Positions 8,458-17,799 are shown, counted from the stretch's first letter. The stretch: 64,000 nt of DNA from [Mycobacterium] fortunisiensis (GCF_019050325.1 NZ_VOMB01000005.1:1-64000), one strand, 5' to 3'. The notes: generated by a model not told the origin, from the sequence alone. Program-made: numbers and translations.

Positions 8458-9731
8458 GCCCCCGCGTTGGAGTGACGCTGTCCGGGCGGTACCGGCTGCA
8501 GCGCCTGATCGCCACCGGCGGCATGGGTCAGGTGTGGGAGGCGGTGGACTCCCGGTTGGGCCGGCGCGTCGCCGTCAAGGTGCTCAAGGCCGAGTTCTCC
8601 ACCGACGCCGAGTTCGTCGAGCGGTTCCGGGCCGAGGCCCGCACCGTGGCCATGCTCAACCACCCAGGTATCGCCAGCGTCTACGACTACGGCGAGACAG
8701 AACTGGACGGCGAGGGGCGGACCGCCTACCTGGTCATGGAATTGATCAACGGAGAGCCGTTGAACTCCGTGATCAAACGCACGGGCCGGCTCTCGCTGCG
8801 GCATGCCCTGGACATGCTCGAGCAGACCGGCCGCGCGCTGCAGGTGGCCCACACCGCGGGCCTGGTGCACCGCGACGTCAAGCCGGGCAACATCCTGATC
8901 ACCCCGACCGGTCAGGTGAAGCTGACGGACTTCGGTATCGCCAAGGCCGTCGACGCCGCCCCGGTCACCCAGACCGGCATGGTGATGGGCACGGCCCAGT
9001 ACATCGCCCCCGAACAGGCCCTGGGCCATGACGCCACCGCGGCCAGCGACGTGTATTCGCTGGGAGTCGTTGGCTATGAATCGGTTTCGGGTAAGCGCCC
9101 GTTCACCGGTGACGGGGCCCTGACGGTCGCGATGAAGCACATCAAGGAGACCCCGCCGCCGCTGCCGGCCGATCTGCCGCCCAACGTCCGCGAGCTGATC
9201 GAGATCACCCTGGTGAAGAACCCGGGGATGCGCTACAAGTCGGGCGGGCCGTTCGCCGATGCGGTCGCCGCGGTGCGCGCCGGCCGCCGTCCACCGCGCC
9301 CCAACCAGGCTCCGACGCTGGGTCGCGCGGCACCGGCCGCGGTGCCGTCGGCCTCGCAGGCCCGTGCCGCCGCGGAACTGTCCGGCCGCACCCCGATGAC
9401 GGCCACCCGGGCCCGGCCGACCACCGCCTCCCATCGGCCCGCGCCGGCCCCGCGGCGCACGTTCTCGTCGGGTCAGCGGGCCCTGCTGTGGGCTGCCGGG
9501 GTACTCGGCGCGCTCGCCATCGTCATTGCCATCCTGATCGTGCTCAATGCGCAGGACCGCAAGGATCAACAGCAGTCACCCCCGCCCACGGTCACCGACA
9601 CGGTGACCGAGACGACCCCGTACCAGACGCCGGCGGCGCTGCCGGCCCAGGCCTTCCACGTGATCGTGCCCCAGGGAGCCGGAACTGGTCTTCAGGACAT
9701 ACCCGTGGCACCGGAACAGATACTGCGATGA
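8454..9731 (+). CDS. pknA: Ser/Thr protein kinase PknA
   Basis: 425 residues. Kinase domain about 13-275: Gly loop ATGGMGQV, catalytic Lys about 42 (RVAVKVLK), HRDVKPGN catalytic loop, DFGIAKA, and [17 protein letters not shown] activation segment with candidate phosphothreonines. A proline-rich juxtamembrane region, one membrane segment (about 345-368) and a short, PASTA-free outside tail follow. PknA is an essential regulator of growth and division that can activate PknB. ATG 8454 is chosen from the conserved [13 protein letters not shown] start and GAGGTGG at 8443-8449; a longer frame to 8403 lies inside pbpA. The stop overlaps pknB as ATGA. Confidence 0.96.
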   Translation: MSPRVGVTLSGRYRLQRLIATGGMGQVWEAVDSRLGRRVAVKVLKAEFSTDAEFVERFRAEARTVAMLNHPGIASVYDYGETELDGEGRTAYLVMELINGEPLNSVIKRTGRLSLRHALDMLEQTGRALQVAHTAGLVHRDVKPGNILITPTGQVKLTDFGIAKAVDAAPVTQTGMVMGTAQYIAPEQALGHDATAASDVYSLGVVGYESVSGKRPFTGDGALTVAMKHIKETPPPLPADLPPNVRELIEITLVKNPGMRYKSGGPFADAVAAVRAGRRPPRPNQAPTLGRAAPAAVPSASQARAAAELSGRTPMTATRARPTTASHRPAPAPRRTFSSGQRALLWAAGVLGALAIVIAILIVLNAQDRKDQQQSPPPTVTDTVTETTPYQTPAALPAQAFHVIVPQGAGTGLQDIPVAPEQILR

Positions 9732-11602
9732 CGACGCCTCAGCACCTCTCCGACCGATATGAACTCGGCGAAATCCTCGGCTTCGGCGGCATGTCCGAAG
9801 TTCACCTGGCACGCGATACGCGGTTGCACCGCGACGTCGCGGTCAAGGTCCTGCGCGCCGATCTGGCCCGCGATCCCAGCTTCTACCTGCGTTTCCGCCG
9901 GGAGGCGCAGAACGCCGCCGCGCTGAACCATCCGGCCATCGTGGCGGTGTACGACACCGGTGAGGCCGAGACGCCGAACGGGCCGCTGCCCTACATCGTC
10001 ATGGAGTACGTCGACGGTGTGACGCTGCGCGACATCGTGCACGGCGAAGGTCCGATCCCGCCCAAGCGCGCGATCGAGATCATCGCCGATGCCTGCCAGG
10101 CCCTGAACTTCAGTCACCAGCACGGCATCGTGCACCGTGATGTGAAGCCGGCCAACATCATGATCAGCAAGAACAACGCTGTGAAGGTGATGGACTTCGG
10201 TATCGCCCGGGCGCTGGCCGACACCGGCAACAGCGTCACCCAGACCGCTGCGGTGATCGGCACCGCGCAGTACCTGTCGCCCGAGCAGGCCCGCGGTGAG
10301 ACCGTCGACGCCCGCTCCGACGTCTACTCGCTGGGCTGTGTGCTGTACGAAATCCTCACGGGGGAACCACCTTTCATCGGTGACTCACCGGTGGCCGTGG
10401 CGTATCAGCATGTGCGGGAGGATCCGATCCCGCCGTCGCGCCGGCATCCCGGCATCTCCCCCGAACTCGACGCCGTGGTGCTCAAGGCATTGGCCAAGAA
10501 CCCTGACAACCGCTATCAGACCGCGGCCGAGATGCGCACGGATCTGATCCGGGTGCACAGCGGCGAGGCCCCCGAGGCACCCAAGGTGCTCACCGACGCC
10601 GAACGGACGTCGATGATGAACTCGGGGCCGATGCTGGCCCAGGGCGGCGCCGCGGCCCCCACCCAGAACCTGGTGGTGCCGCGCCCGGCCGATCGCAGCG
10701 CCTCGGTGGCGCGCTGGCTGATCGCGGTCGCCGTGCTGGCGGTGCTGACCGTCGTGGTGACGGTGGCGATCAACATGTTCGACGGCAAACCCCGTGACGT
10801 GCAGGTGCCCGATGTCAGCGGTCAACGTTCGGCCGATGCCATCGCCGCGCTGCAGAACCGGGGGTTCAAGACGCGCACCGAAGAGAAGGACGACAACAAG
10901 GTGCCGCCGGGCGTGGTGATCGGCACCGACCCGTCGTCCAGCAGCATGGTGGCGGCCGGCGACGAGATCACCGTGAACGTTTCGCGCGGGCCCGAGCAGG
11001 CCCAGATCCCCGATGTCGCCGGGCTGAGCCCGTCACAGGCCCGACAGAAGCTCAAAGACGCCGGCTTCGAGAAGGTCAAGGAAACCCCGAGCCCCTCGAC
11101 GCCGGAACAGAAGGGCCGGGTGCTGGCGACCAACCCGCCGGCCAACCAGACCGCCGGCATCATCTACGAGATCACCCTGGTGATCGGTTCGGGCCCGGAG
11201 GCGACTGCCGTGCCGGACTGCGGCGGCCAGAGCGCCGACGTGTGCAAGCAGATCCTCACCGCGTCGGGATTCACCAGCACGGTGGTCATCGATGTCGACC
11301 ACACGTCACCGGCGGGTGAGGTGGTCGGTACCGAACCGGCGTCGGGCGCGTCGGTACCCAAGGACACCCCGATTCAGATTCACGTGTCCAAGGGCAACCA
11401 GTTCGTGATGCCGAACCTGGTGGGGCAGTTCTGGGACGACGTCTATCCGCGGTTGACGGCGCTCGGCTGGACGGGCGTGCTGGACAAGGGGCCCGACGTT
11501 CGTGACAGCGGCCAGCGCACCAACGCCGTGGTCACTCAGAGTCCGCCCGCGGGCGCCGGGGTGAGTCGCGACGCCCGGATTACGCTGAGCTTCGCGTCGT
11601 AG
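9728..11602 (+). CDS. pknB: Ser/Thr protein kinase PknB with PASTA repeats
   Basis: 624 residues. The kinase domain is about 11-274 with Gly loop GFGGMSEV, Lys40 (DVAVKVL), HRDVKPAN with Asp138, DFGIARA and the activation loop [16 protein letters not shown] juxtamembrane linker and one membrane segment (about 332-353) are followed by four extracellular PASTA domains (starting near [25 protein letters not shown] and FVMPNLVGQ) that sense muropeptide or lipid II. Known substrates with genes in this window include the MurJ pseudokinase and CwlM. The last 23 bases overlap the convergent trpG/pabA gene, so no intergenic terminator exists here. Confidence 0.97.
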   Translation: MTTPQHLSDRYELGEILGFGGMSEVHLARDTRLHRDVAVKVLRADLARDPSFYLRFRREAQNAAALNHPAIVAVYDTGEAETPNGPLPYIVMEYVDGVTLRDIVHGEGPIPPKRAIEIIADACQALNFSHQHGIVHRDVKPANIMISKNNAVKVMDFGIARALADTGNSVTQTAAVIGTAQYLSPEQARGETVDARSDVYSLGCVLYEILTGEPPFIGDSPVAVAYQHVREDPIPPSRRHPGISPELDAVVLKALAKNPDNRYQTAAEMRTDLIRVHSGEAPEAPKVLTDAERTSMMNSGPMLAQGGAAAPTQNLVVPRPADRSASVARWLIAVAVLAVLTVVVTVAINMFDGKPRDVQVPDVSGQRSADAIAALQNRGFKTRTEEKDDNKVPPGVVIGTDPSSSSMVAAGDEITVNVSRGPEQAQIPDVAGLSPSQARQKLKDAGFEKVKETPSPSTPEQKGRVLATNPPANQTAGIIYEITLVIGSGPEATAVPDCGGQSADVCKQILTASGFTSTVVIDVDHTSPAGEVVGTEPASGASVPKDTPIQIHVSKGNQFVMPNLVGQFWDDVYPRLTALGWTGVLDKGPDVRDSGQRTNAVVTQSPPAGAGVSRDARITLSFAS

Positions 11603-12254
11603 CCGCTGCCACGGCGCGGGCCACCTCGGCCTCCAGTGAGGCCACCAGGTGCTCGGCCGGGGCCGCACCGCAGACGGCCAGCCAGTTGGCCAGCATCCGG
11701 TGCCCGCCCTCGGTCAGGATCGATTCCGGATGGAACTGCACGCCGTGGATGGGCAGCTGCCGGTGCCGCACGGCCATGATGACCCCGCTGTCGGTCTGCC
11801 CGATCACCTCGAGCTCGGCCGGCACGGTGTCGGGCAGGATCGTCAGCGAGTGATACCGGGTCGCGGTGAACGGATCCGGCAGGCCCTTGAGCACCCCGGC
11901 GTCAGCGTGATGCACCACGCTGGTTTTGCCGTGCAGCAGTTCGGGGGCGCGGTCGACGGTGCCGCCGAACGCGACGCCGATGGCTTGGTGGCCCAGGCAG
12001 ACGCCGAGCAGGGGAGTGCCGGCCGCAGCACAGGCGTGCACCAGCGGGATCGTGGCGCCGGCGCGTTCCGGGGTGCCGGGCCCGGGACTCAGCAGGACCC
12101 CGTCGAAGTCGGCTGCCACCTTGGCGAGGTCGGCGTCGGTGGCCAGGCGGTCGTCGTCGTTGCGCCACACCTGTGCTTGGACCCCGAGCTGGCCCAGATA
12201 CTGGACCAGGTTGAAGACGAAGCTGTCATAGTTGTCGACGACCAGAACCTGCAT
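11580..12254 (-). CDS. trpG: glutamine amidotransferase subunit (TrpG/PabA)
   Basis: 224 residues, class I glutamine amidotransferase. The nucleophile is Cys86 in GVCLGHQ, and the His/Glu pair lies in VQFHPESIL. The N-terminal VVDNYDSFVFNLVQYL is typical of the anthranilate/aminodeoxychorismate synthase small subunit. It supplies ammonia to TrpE and/or PabB. The location next to pknB is as in M. tuberculosis, where this is the only TrpG-type subunit in the area, so it probably serves both tryptophan and folate synthesis. The ATG at 12254 opens the conserved frame; the 3' end overlaps pknB by 23 bases on the opposite strand. Confidence 0.92.
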   Translation of the reverse strand: MQVLVVDNYDSFVFNLVQYLGQLGVQAQVWRNDDDRLATDADLAKVAADFDGVLLSPGPGTPERAGATIPLVHACAAAGTPLLGVCLGHQAIGVAFGGTVDRAPELLHGKTSVVHHADAGVLKGLPDPFTATRYHSLTILPDTVPAELEVIGQTDSGVIMAVRHRQLPIHGVQFHPESILTEGGHRMLANWLAVCGAAPAEHLVASLEAEVARAVAAATTRSSA

Positions 12255-12284
12255 CGGCTCAGGTTACCGGCCGAAATGGCCAGC

Positions 12285-13034
12285 TCAGTAGCCGACCGGT
12301 CCCGCGGGCTTGGCGTAACGCATCCGTAGTGGCTCGGTGTGCCCGGCCAGCTCGACCTCGGCACGTGGTTCTTCGGTGTAACCCAGCCCGAACCGCACCA
12401 CGTACTGCTTGTAGAGGTTCACCAGGGGCGCCGCCGCCAGGGCGGCCTGCATGGCCGGGGCGTCGCCGACGGCGGTGATGACGTAGGGCGGGCTGTAGGT
12501 GCGCCCGTTGAGCAGCAGGGTGTTTCCGACGCAGCGTGGGGCCGAGGTGGCGATGATGCGCTGATCCTGCATCTGGATTCCCTCGGCGCCGGCGCTCCAG
12601 AGGGCGTTGAGCACGGCTTGGATGTCCTGCTGGTGCACCACGAGATCGTCGGGGGCGGCGTCGCGGGGGAAGCGCCCTTGTGCGTCGCGCTGGGCGTCGT
12701 TGAGGGTGACCACCAGACCGGGCCCGCGCATCGGCACCGTTCCGGCGTCGACGGCGAGTTCGGCCGAGCGCCTGGTGATCGCCCCGAGCGCCGAGTGTGA
12801 GGTGGGGGAGCCGCCGTGGTGGCTGTCGATCTGGGTGGACAGTGAATCGCGCTCGGCGGCGAGCCGGTCCACGGACTGCTGGGCCTCACGGACCAGGTCG
12901 ACGAGGCGGGGCGAATCGCTGCGGCGAATCTCGTCGCCGCCGGAGACCCCGTGGGTGGCGGCCAGCAGCAATCCGGCGAACAGGCAGACCAGCGGGACGC
13001 CGAAGCGCCACCGGGACCTTTCCGGTTGGTCCAT
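12285..13034 (-). CDS. DUF881 membrane-anchored protein (Rv0012-like)
   Basis: 249 residues. One N-terminal membrane segment (about 10-28) is followed by a coiled-coil stretch (VDLVREAQQSVDRLAAERD, about 45-75) and a DUF881 domain with GPGLVVTLNDAQ and the conserved ANTLLLNGRTYSPPY-like segment. DUF881 proteins are found next to division genes in actinobacteria; the function is unproven. ATG at 13034 with GGAAAGAG upstream is preferred over an ATG 45 bases earlier. It is divergent from crgA, 94 bases away, as in M. tuberculosis. Confidence 0.85.
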   Translation of the reverse strand: MDQPERSRWRFGVPLVCLFAGLLLAATHGVSGGDEIRRSDSPRLVDLVREAQQSVDRLAAERDSLSTQIDSHHGGSPTSHSALGAITRRSAELAVDAGTVPMRGPGLVVTLNDAQRDAQGRFPRDAAPDDLVVHQQDIQAVLNALWSAGAEGIQMQDQRIIATSAPRCVGNTLLLNGRTYSPPYVITAVGDAPAMQAALAAAPLVNLYKQYVVRFGLGYTEEPRAEVELAGHTEPLRMRYAKPAGPVGY

Positions 13035-13128
13035 CGCTGTCTCTTTCCGACGTGCAGCTACGTTAGGCTCGTGAGGCATCCTGCCTCATCGTCGCACCGT
13101 GTGACGCCGACTGTCCGCGAAGGTACCC

Positions 13129-13413
13129 ATGCCCAAGTCCAAAGTCCGCAAAAAGAACGATTTCACCATCAAGCCGGTGAGCCGGACTCCGGTCAAGGTG
13201 AAAGCCGGGCCGTCGAGTGTGTGGTTCGTCGCGCTCTTCATCGGTCTCATGCTGTTCGGCCTGCTGTGGCTGCTGGTCTTCCAGTTGGCGGCAACGAATC
13301 CGGTGGACACTCCATCCTTCCTTCAGTGGATGGCGGATCTCGGTCCGTGGAACTACGCGATCGCGTTTGCCTTCATGATCAGTGGTTTGTTGCTCACGAT
13401 GCGCTGGCGCTGA
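13129..13413 (+). CDS. crgA: cell division protein CrgA
   Basis: 94 residues, the usual size. A basic N-terminus ([12 protein letters not shown]) and two membrane segments (about 30-52 and 70-90, ending [13 protein letters not shown]) define the family. CrgA recruits FtsI/PBP3 and other septal proteins in mycobacteria and interacts with CwsA, whose gene lies 1.3 kb downstream. The ATG opens the conserved MPKSKVRKK start; no alternative start is plausible. Confidence 0.95.
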   Translation: MPKSKVRKKNDFTIKPVSRTPVKVKAGPSSVWFVALFIGLMLFGLLWLLVFQLAATNPVDTPSFLQWMADLGPWNYAIAFAFMISGLLLTMRWR

Positions 13414-13568
13414 TCCGAACGGGCACCATAATGAATTCATCTTACGTTTTCAGCGTTACCGGTTCAGCAACTTCGCCGATGCTCAATCACACCGTTGTGA
13501 TTCATCCCCATTGGGGATAGCACCTGTGGATAACTCCATTAGTCGCGGTAAGAGGGTGTGAAGAACCC

Positions 13569-13985
13569 GTGCAGCAAACACACTGGAGTCCACCGGCGGC
13601 CGGAGTCGCAGGTTGCGGCGTAGTCGGCCTAGTGATGGCTATCGCAGCTGTGACCCTGATCACAGATCCGCCCGGGCGTGTTCTTGCCGGCATTGCTGGG
13701 GTGGGATTGCTCACCTTCGCAACTTTCTCGTGGCGCGCCCGGCCAAAACTGGCAATCAACCAAGACAGTCTCAGCGTCGCCGGCTGGTGGACCACCCGAA
13801 CGTATCGCCGCAATGAGATCCGCCGCGTGCGCATCACCGAGTTCCGCCGGCTCGCACGCAAGGTCCGGCTGCTGGAGATCGAAACGAGCGACGACCACCT
13901 GGCCGTCTTCACCCGATGGGACCTGGGAACGGACCCGCTCAGCGTCTTGGATGCACTCACCGAGGCCGGATTCGCACCCCGGTGA
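13569..13985 (+). CDS. PH-domain membrane protein (Rv0010c-like)
   Basis: 138 residues. Two N-terminal membrane segments (about 10-30 and 35-52) precede a bacterial PH-like domain (about 60-135) containing INQDSLSVAGWWTTRTYRR and a C-terminal helix. Such proteins are of unknown function. The GTG at 13569 is used because no ATG occurs earlier in the frame; the ribosome binding site is weak. It faces ppiA, and both genes end at a perfect 13-bp hairpin. Confidence 0.85.
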   Translation: MQQTHWSPPAAGVAGCGVVGLVMAIAAVTLITDPPGRVLAGIAGVGLLTFATFSWRARPKLAINQDSLSVAGWWTTRTYRRNEIRRVRITEFRRLARKVRLLEIETSDDHLAVFTRWDLGTDPLSVLDALTEAGFAPR

Positions 13986-14008
13986 GAGACACCGACCCCG
14001 CACAACAC

Positions 14009-14036
14009 GTGACGCCCCCGAGTTCGGGGGCGTCAC
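14009..14036. terminator. bidirectional hairpin between PH-domain gene and ppiA
   Basis: GTGACGCCCCCGA (14009-14021) and TCGGGGGCGTCAC (14024-14036) are perfect reverse complements separated by 2 bases. The hairpin lies 23 bases after the stop of the plus-strand gene and 24 bases after the ppiA stop on the minus strand. There is no T run on either side, so it may act as an RNA 3'-end stabiliser or as the intrinsic terminator type seen in mycobacteria that lacks a U tract. Confidence 0.65.
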
Positions 14037-14060
14037 GCATGTGTAGGTGCGGTTCGGCCG

Positions 14061-14588
14061 TTACGACACGGTGATCGATTCGATGACGACCGGTTCGGTC
14101 GGCCGGTCGGAGCGATCCGTCGGGGTGGACGCAATCGCGTCGACGACCTTCTGCGACTCGGGATCCACGACCTCACCGAAGATGGTGTGGCGGCGGTTCA
14201 GGTGCGGTGTCTGGCCGACCGTGATGAAGAACTGCGAACCGTTGGTGCCCGGGCCGGCGTTGGCCATCGCCAGCAGGTAGGGCTTGTCGAACACGAGCTC
14301 GGGGTGGAACTCGTCGGCGAACTGGAAGCCGGGGCCACCGCGACCGGTGCCGGTCGGATCGCCACCCTGGATCATGAAGCCGTCGATCACCCGGTGGAAG
14401 ACAGCGCCGTCGTAGAACGGACCCGACGTACCGCCCGATGCGTTCTCGGTGCTGTAGTCCTTGGTTCCCTGCGCCAAACCGACGAAGTTGGCCACGGTCT
14501 TGGGAGCGTGGTTTCCGAACAGTGCGATCTTGATGTCGCCGCGGTTGGTGTGCAGTGTCGCCGTTGCGGTCTGAATGGGGCTCGTCAC
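14061..14588 (-). CDS. ppiA: peptidyl-prolyl cis-trans isomerase PpiA
   Basis: 175 residues, a single cyclophilin domain. Active-site residues are visible in [14 protein letters not shown] and the conserved NGSQFFIT segment. There is no signal peptide, so it is cytoplasmic or exported by another route. It catalyses proline isomerisation during folding. It starts at a GTG (14588), 142 bases before the divergent cwsA start. Confidence 0.94.
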   Translation of the reverse strand: MTSPIQTATATLHTNRGDIKIALFGNHAPKTVANFVGLAQGTKDYSTENASGGTSGPFYDGAVFHRVIDGFMIQGGDPTGTGRGGPGFQFADEFHPELVFDKPYLLAMANAGPGTNGSQFFITVGQTPHLNRRHTIFGEVVDPESQKVVDAIASTPTDRSDRPTEPVVIESITVS

Positions 14589-14730
14589 GAGAAGTCAGTC
14601 TGCCATCCCGGCCCCGGTGTCCGTCGGATACCCCGCCAACGGCCCGAGAACCGCCCGGAGATGGCAATCTGGAACTCAGCCCATCAACGGCCAGAACCCG
14701 GCCATCGCCATGAGCGCAGAAAGGTGCCCA

Positions 14731-15129
14731 ATGACCGCGAACGTCGATATCCGGTTGGCCCCCCGTCAGCGTCTGGCCCGCGGCTTGAAATACAGCACGA
14801 TCGGGCCGGTCGACGTCACCCGCGGTGTGGCGGGCATCAGCCTCAACACCGTCTCCGCCGCCGCGGCAGGGCTTCGTAAGCGCTATGAATCCGGCAAGCT
14901 GCGCCGTCAACTCGCGGCTGCCGCCGAAGCCGTGGCTGCCCTGCCTGAGGTGATCCAGGAGGCCGCCGCCGCACCGGAACCCAAGCGGCGGCGACGCCCG
15001 CTGGTGATCGCCGGGGTGGCGGCCGCGGTGATCGCCGGTGGGGCAGTGGCGTTCTCGATAGTGCGGCGATCCATGCGCCCGGAGCCTTCACCGCTGCCGC
15101 CCAGCGTCGAGGTGACGCCGAAACCCTGA
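14731..15129 (+). CDS. cwsA: cell wall synthesis protein CwsA
   Basis: 132 residues. The N-terminal segment RLAPRQRLARGLKY then GPVDVTRG, an Ala-rich helical region (about 60-95) and a C-terminal membrane segment (about 92-112, ending GGAVAFSIVRRS) match CwsA (Rv0008c). CwsA helps localise the polar growth protein Wag31 and interacts with CrgA. The ATG at 14731 is chosen because AAAGGTG precedes it by 4 bases and the conserved region follows; upstream in-frame Mets (14710, 14575) lack support. Confidence 0.88.
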   Translation: MTANVDIRLAPRQRLARGLKYSTIGPVDVTRGVAGISLNTVSAAAAGLRKRYESGKLRRQLAAAAEAVAALPEVIQEAAAAPEPKRRRRPLVIAGVAAAVIAGGAVAFSIVRRSMRPEPSPLPPSVEVTPKP

Positions 15130-15136
15130 CTCGCGG

Positions 15137-15745
15137 CTACTGCGGCGACGGGTTCTGGCAGTCCAGCCACCGGCCGTTCTCTTTGCGGAAGGCGTTGGGC
15201 TGCGTGCTCGTCGCCGGTGGGGTCTCGCCGAGCACCCATGTTGTGGTGAGGTCGGCGGTAGCCGTGTCGCCGGTCACCTTGATGTTCTCCACCTTGTCGA
15301 TCGTCGCCTTCGACGTCTGCCGCAGGATCTCAAGGTTGGCCGCTTGGTACGCCGGATCGTCGTATCGGATCAACGCGTCGACCAGTTGATTGATGGTGGC
15401 GTCCGATGCCTTGGGGTGCTGCCGTTTGAACCCACTCCTCAGCAGGTCCACGGGGGCGCCGGCCAGTTCCCCGGGGGCGCCGGCCGCGCTGAGCGGTGGG
15501 AACAACGTGGCCACTTGGTTTCGTACCGCGTCGCGGTATTGCTGACAGGTCAGCTCGGACAACCTGTTGAAATCGAACGTGCCCAGTGCCTTTTCTTCCT
15601 GGGCGACCAGGTCGCGGATCTGCTGTTCGGCGCTGACCGGCGCCGGCGGCGGAGCGGCCGCACTCGACGTCACCTCCGGAGCGCTCTCCGATCCGCAACC
15701 GGCGAGCGCCAGAACGGCCACGCCAACGATGAATCCTCGTATCAC
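15137..15745 (-). CDS. putative lipoprotein with NTF2-like domain
   Basis: 202 residues. A signal peptide ends in the lipobox LALAGC (Cys17), so the protein is predicted to be lipid-anchored outside the membrane. A Ser/Ala/Pro linker and an alpha+beta domain (about 40-200) follow, containing ELTCQQYRDAV and ending in ENGRWLDCQNP, typical of small NTF2-like or DUF4878-type mycobacterial lipoproteins. GTG start at 15745 with GAGGGGG upstream. It ends only 7 bases from the convergent cwsA stop. No function is assigned. Confidence 0.8.
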   Translation of the reverse strand: MIRGFIVGVAVLALAGCGSESAPEVTSSAAAPPPAPVSAEQQIRDLVAQEEKALGTFDFNRLSELTCQQYRDAVRNQVATLFPPLSAAGAPGELAGAPVDLLRSGFKRQHPKASDATINQLVDALIRYDDPAYQAANLEILRQTSKATIDKVENIKVTGDTATADLTTTWVLGETPPATSTQPNAFRKENGRWLDCQNPSPQ

Positions 15746-15891
15746 AAGTTCCCCCTCTTTCCATGTGGCGCCACCAGCTTTGGTGAAGCATCCCCGCGGT
15801 TGGTCTGCCCGCGCTGTGGACAGCGGCAGCTTACCGAGCGCCGGAGCGGTGTTGGCGCCAACGAGAAGGGTGTGACCGGATACTGCTGCGC

Positions 15892-16314
15892 CTATCCCTC
15901 TCCGTCGCCGCCGTTGTCCTCCGGATCGTCACCAGCGCCATGGTTGGGATTCGTACAGATCGTCCCCTCACAGGGGACATCGGACCCGTCTCCATCCGGA
16001 TTCGGCATCACTGCACCGCCGTTCTCCTCCGGATCGTCACCGGCCCCGTGGTTGGGATTCGTACAGATCGTCCCCTCACACGGCACCATCGAGCCGTCCC
16101 CGTTGGGATTCGGCATCATCGGTGCCGTCGACGTGGCGGGTACGCCGGGCGTCTGCGGTGCCGCCGGTGCCTCTGGCACCGCGGGCGCATGGCGCACCGA
16201 GGTCACCGGCGTCGCGGGGCTGGTCGGGGCCTGTGGACTGCTGTCGGTGCTGCAGGCAGCCCCGAAAAATGCCAGTGCCGCCGCCAGGGGAATTACCGTG
16301 TGCAAACACTTCAT
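15892..16314 (-). CDS. putative lipoprotein with duplicated 36-residue module
   Basis: 140 residues. A hydrophobic leader ends in FFGAAC (Cys21), an imperfect lipobox. A Pro/Ala/Thr linker (22-66) is followed by two near-identical modules, 67-100 and 103-136, with period 36 residues. Each has the form MPNPxGDGSxVPCEGTICTN then NHGAGDDPE, with two Cys residues (79/84 and 115/120) and many acidic residues. The NPxGDG portion resembles calcium-binding loops, but this is inference. The ATG at 16314 lacks a good ribosome binding site; the frame is open further upstream only because it reads through tRNA-Ala. I do not recognise the family. Confidence 0.6.
   Translation of the reverse strand: MKCLHTVIPLAAALAFFGAACSTDSSPQAPTSPATPVTSVRHAPAVPEAPAAPQTPGVPATSTAPMMPNPNGDGSMVPCEGTICTNPNHGAGDDPEENGGAVMPNPDGDGSDVPCEGTICTNPNHGAGDDPEDNGGDGEG
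15922..16131 (-). repeat. tandem duplication within lipoprotein gene
   Basis: Two copies of about 105-108 bp encode the two 36-residue modules. GGTTGGGATTCGTACAGATC occurs in both copies, at about 15942 and 16050, followed in each by GTCCCCTCACA. The high nucleotide identity suggests a recent duplication or continued homogenisation. Confidence 0.75.
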
Positions 16315-16462
16315 GCTGTTCGACGGTATCAACCGAGAACGACCCTCTCGAGGTATTTCCACATCCGCACAGAAGGTCTTGTCGTGCAAGGTAATTCGTA
16401 CTCGTTGACCCAACCCACGACAGCGCCCGAAATCGGCTGGCCTTCGGCGGCAGAACGGAACG

Positions 16463-16500
16463 AAAAAAGCGGCCCCGGTGGCTACCACCAGAACCGCTTT
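16463..16500 (-). terminator. terminator downstream of tRNA-Ala
   Basis: On the minus strand AAAGCGG, an internal GGTGG-TAG-CCACC stem and CCGCTTTTTT form a two-tier hairpin ending in a T run at 16463-16468. It starts about 20 bases after the tRNA-Ala 3' end and closes the tRNA-Ile to tRNA-Ala unit. Confidence 0.75.
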
Positions 16501-16519
16501 GAACTGCTGATCTATCTTG

Positions 16520-16592
16520 TGGAGCCTAGGAGATTCGAACTCCTGACATCTGCCTTGCAAAGGCAGCGCTCTACCAACTGAGCTAAGGCCCC
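16520..16592 (-). tRNA. alaT: tRNA-Ala (anticodon TGC)
   Basis: On the minus strand GGGGCCU pairs with AGGCUCC including the G3-U70 identity pair of alanine tRNA. The anticodon arm UGCC-UUUGCAA-GGCA gives anticodon UGC; the TψC loop is UUCGAAU. CCA is not encoded. It follows tRNA-Ile, as in M. tuberculosis. Confidence 0.96.
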
Positions 16593-16705
16593 GTATCTGG
16601 CGGCGACGCTGGAATCTCCAGGTCGTGCCAAACCTCTTCACCGTGTCGGGATCGCCAGAGGATCACCGTGGCGGCGGCAAGGGCGGCCAGAACGACGAAC
16701 CGCAT
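16583..16705 (-). CDS. 40-residue membrane protein between tRNA-Ile and tRNA-Ala (DLW-39-like)
   Basis: ATG at 16705, preceded by GAGAGG seven to eight bases upstream, opens a 40-codon frame. One hydrophobic segment (residues 3-17, MRFVVLAALAAATVILW) is followed by a polar tail with HGEEVWHDLE and ending PPDTGP. The TAG stop lies inside the first bases of tRNA-Ala (16583-16585). Actinobacteria commonly have a tiny membrane protein of about 39 residues (DLW-39 family) at this place, next to tRNA genes downstream of gyrA; size, topology and an acidic-Trp tail fit, but sequence likeness is weak. Function unknown. Confidence 0.55.
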   Translation of the reverse strand: MRFVVLAALAAATVILWRSRHGEEVWHDLEIPASPPDTGP

Positions 16706-16745
16706 GGCACAACCTCTCAGTGATCACCGGCTACACCGGGTGTCG

Positions 16746-16819
16746 TGGGCCTAGGAGGACTCGAACCTCCGACCTCTTCGTTATCAGCGAAGCGCTCTAA
16801 CCGCCTGAGCTATAGGCCC
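16746..16819 (-). tRNA. ileT: tRNA-Ile (anticodon GAT)
   Basis: On the minus strand GGGCCUA pairs with UAGGCCC. The anticodon arm CUUCG-CUGAUAA-CGAAG gives anticodon GAU; the TψC loop is UUCGAGU and the discriminator is A. It lies 56 bases after the DUF3566 gene, the order gyrA, DUF3566, tRNA-Ile, tRNA-Ala being that of M. tuberculosis. Confidence 0.96.
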
Positions 16820-16875
16820 GAAAATTGGGATCGACCGAGCGCAGAGATTACCGCACCGAGGCTCAGAGTCCCAAA

Positions 16876-17799
16876 TTAATCCCTGTCGGCGAGGGTGACC
16901 TCGACACCGCCCACCAAATCGGTGGTGAGGTTGTAGATGAATGCCCCGATGGTGGCCATCGCGCACAACACCACGATGTTCACCAGGCCGATCAGTGCGG
17001 ACCCGCCGAAGATCGTTCCGCTGGACACCAATTCGCCGCCCGAGGCGCCGCTGGCACTGGTCAGCAGGTCACCCACGTTGCTGTTGAGCTTGCTCCACAC
17101 CCCCATGGCGCCCAGCACCAGATAGAGGAACGCCACCGCGATCATCCACACGAAGAACAACACCACCGACAACACCAGTGAGACCTTGAGCACAGTCCAC
17201 GGATCGACCCGACGGATCTGCATGCTGGCCCGGACCGGGCCGTTGTGCTGGGCTCGACCCGCCACCTGGATGCGGGTGGTCGGGGCGTTGCTCGACGATC
17301 TGGCCGCCGCGGCGTCCCCGGGCGGCTTGCGTTGCGCGGGCCGTGGCGACGGCCCGGACAGGTCCGGAAGCTCGCTCGCATACGCCTCCGGACGCACCGG
17401 TTCATTGCGGTCCTTGCGCGGAGGGCCCGATGCGGCGGGGCCCGACGGCGCAGCCGGTCCCGAGCCCGCCGCAGCCGGTCGCGCCGGCCGGGGCTGCTGC
17501 TCGGTCTCCTGGTTTTCACCCGCCACGAACCGCTGCAACCGGGCTTCCACGCCGGGGGAGTGGGAGCCCGGCTTGCGGGCACTCTCATCGCGGCTCTCGC
17601 GGGGTTCGGCCGGGGGTGCGGTGCGCGCGGTGCCGCGCTGCCACGGCGGGGCCTCACCGGTCTCGGTGATCTGACCGCCGGCGGCCCGGGCCGCGGCCTT
17701 CGGAGTGGCCGATCCGCCCTCGCCCCCGGCACCTGAGCCGTTGGAGCTGCCCGGCCGGTCGCCCGTACGCGGGTGCCCCGGCTCGCTCGGTGAACTCAC
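16876..17799 (-). CDS. DUF3566 membrane protein (Rv0007-like)
   Basis: 307 residues. The first 190 residues are disordered and rich in Pro, Ala, Gly and charged residues. The C-terminal DUF3566 domain begins near [16 protein letters not shown] and has two membrane segments (about 205-235 and 270-292), ending with [11 protein letters not shown]. The domain is conserved directly downstream of gyrA in actinobacteria; its role is not established. GTG start at 17799 with AAGGAG 8 bases upstream, 52 bases after the gyrA stop, so it is probably co-transcribed with gyrBA. Confidence 0.88.
   Translation of the reverse strand: MSSPSEPGHPRTGDRPGSSNGSGAGGEGGSATPKAAARAAGGQITETGEAPPWQRGTARTAPPAEPRESRDESARKPGSHSPGVEARLQRFVAGENQETEQQPRPARPAAAGSGPAAPSGPAASGPPRKDRNEPVRPEAYASELPDLSGPSPRPAQRKPPGDAAAARSSSNAPTTRIQVAGRAQHNGPVRASMQIRRVDPWTVLKVSLVLSVVLFFVWMIAVAFLYLVLGAMGVWSKLNSNVGDLLTSASGASGGELVSSGTIFGGSALIGLVNIVVLCAMATIGAFIYNLTTDLVGGVEVTLADRD

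Noticed and set aside
16315..16641. N-terminal extension of the duplicated-module lipoprotein
   Set aside because: The extra 109 codons read straight through tRNA-Ala and its terminator.
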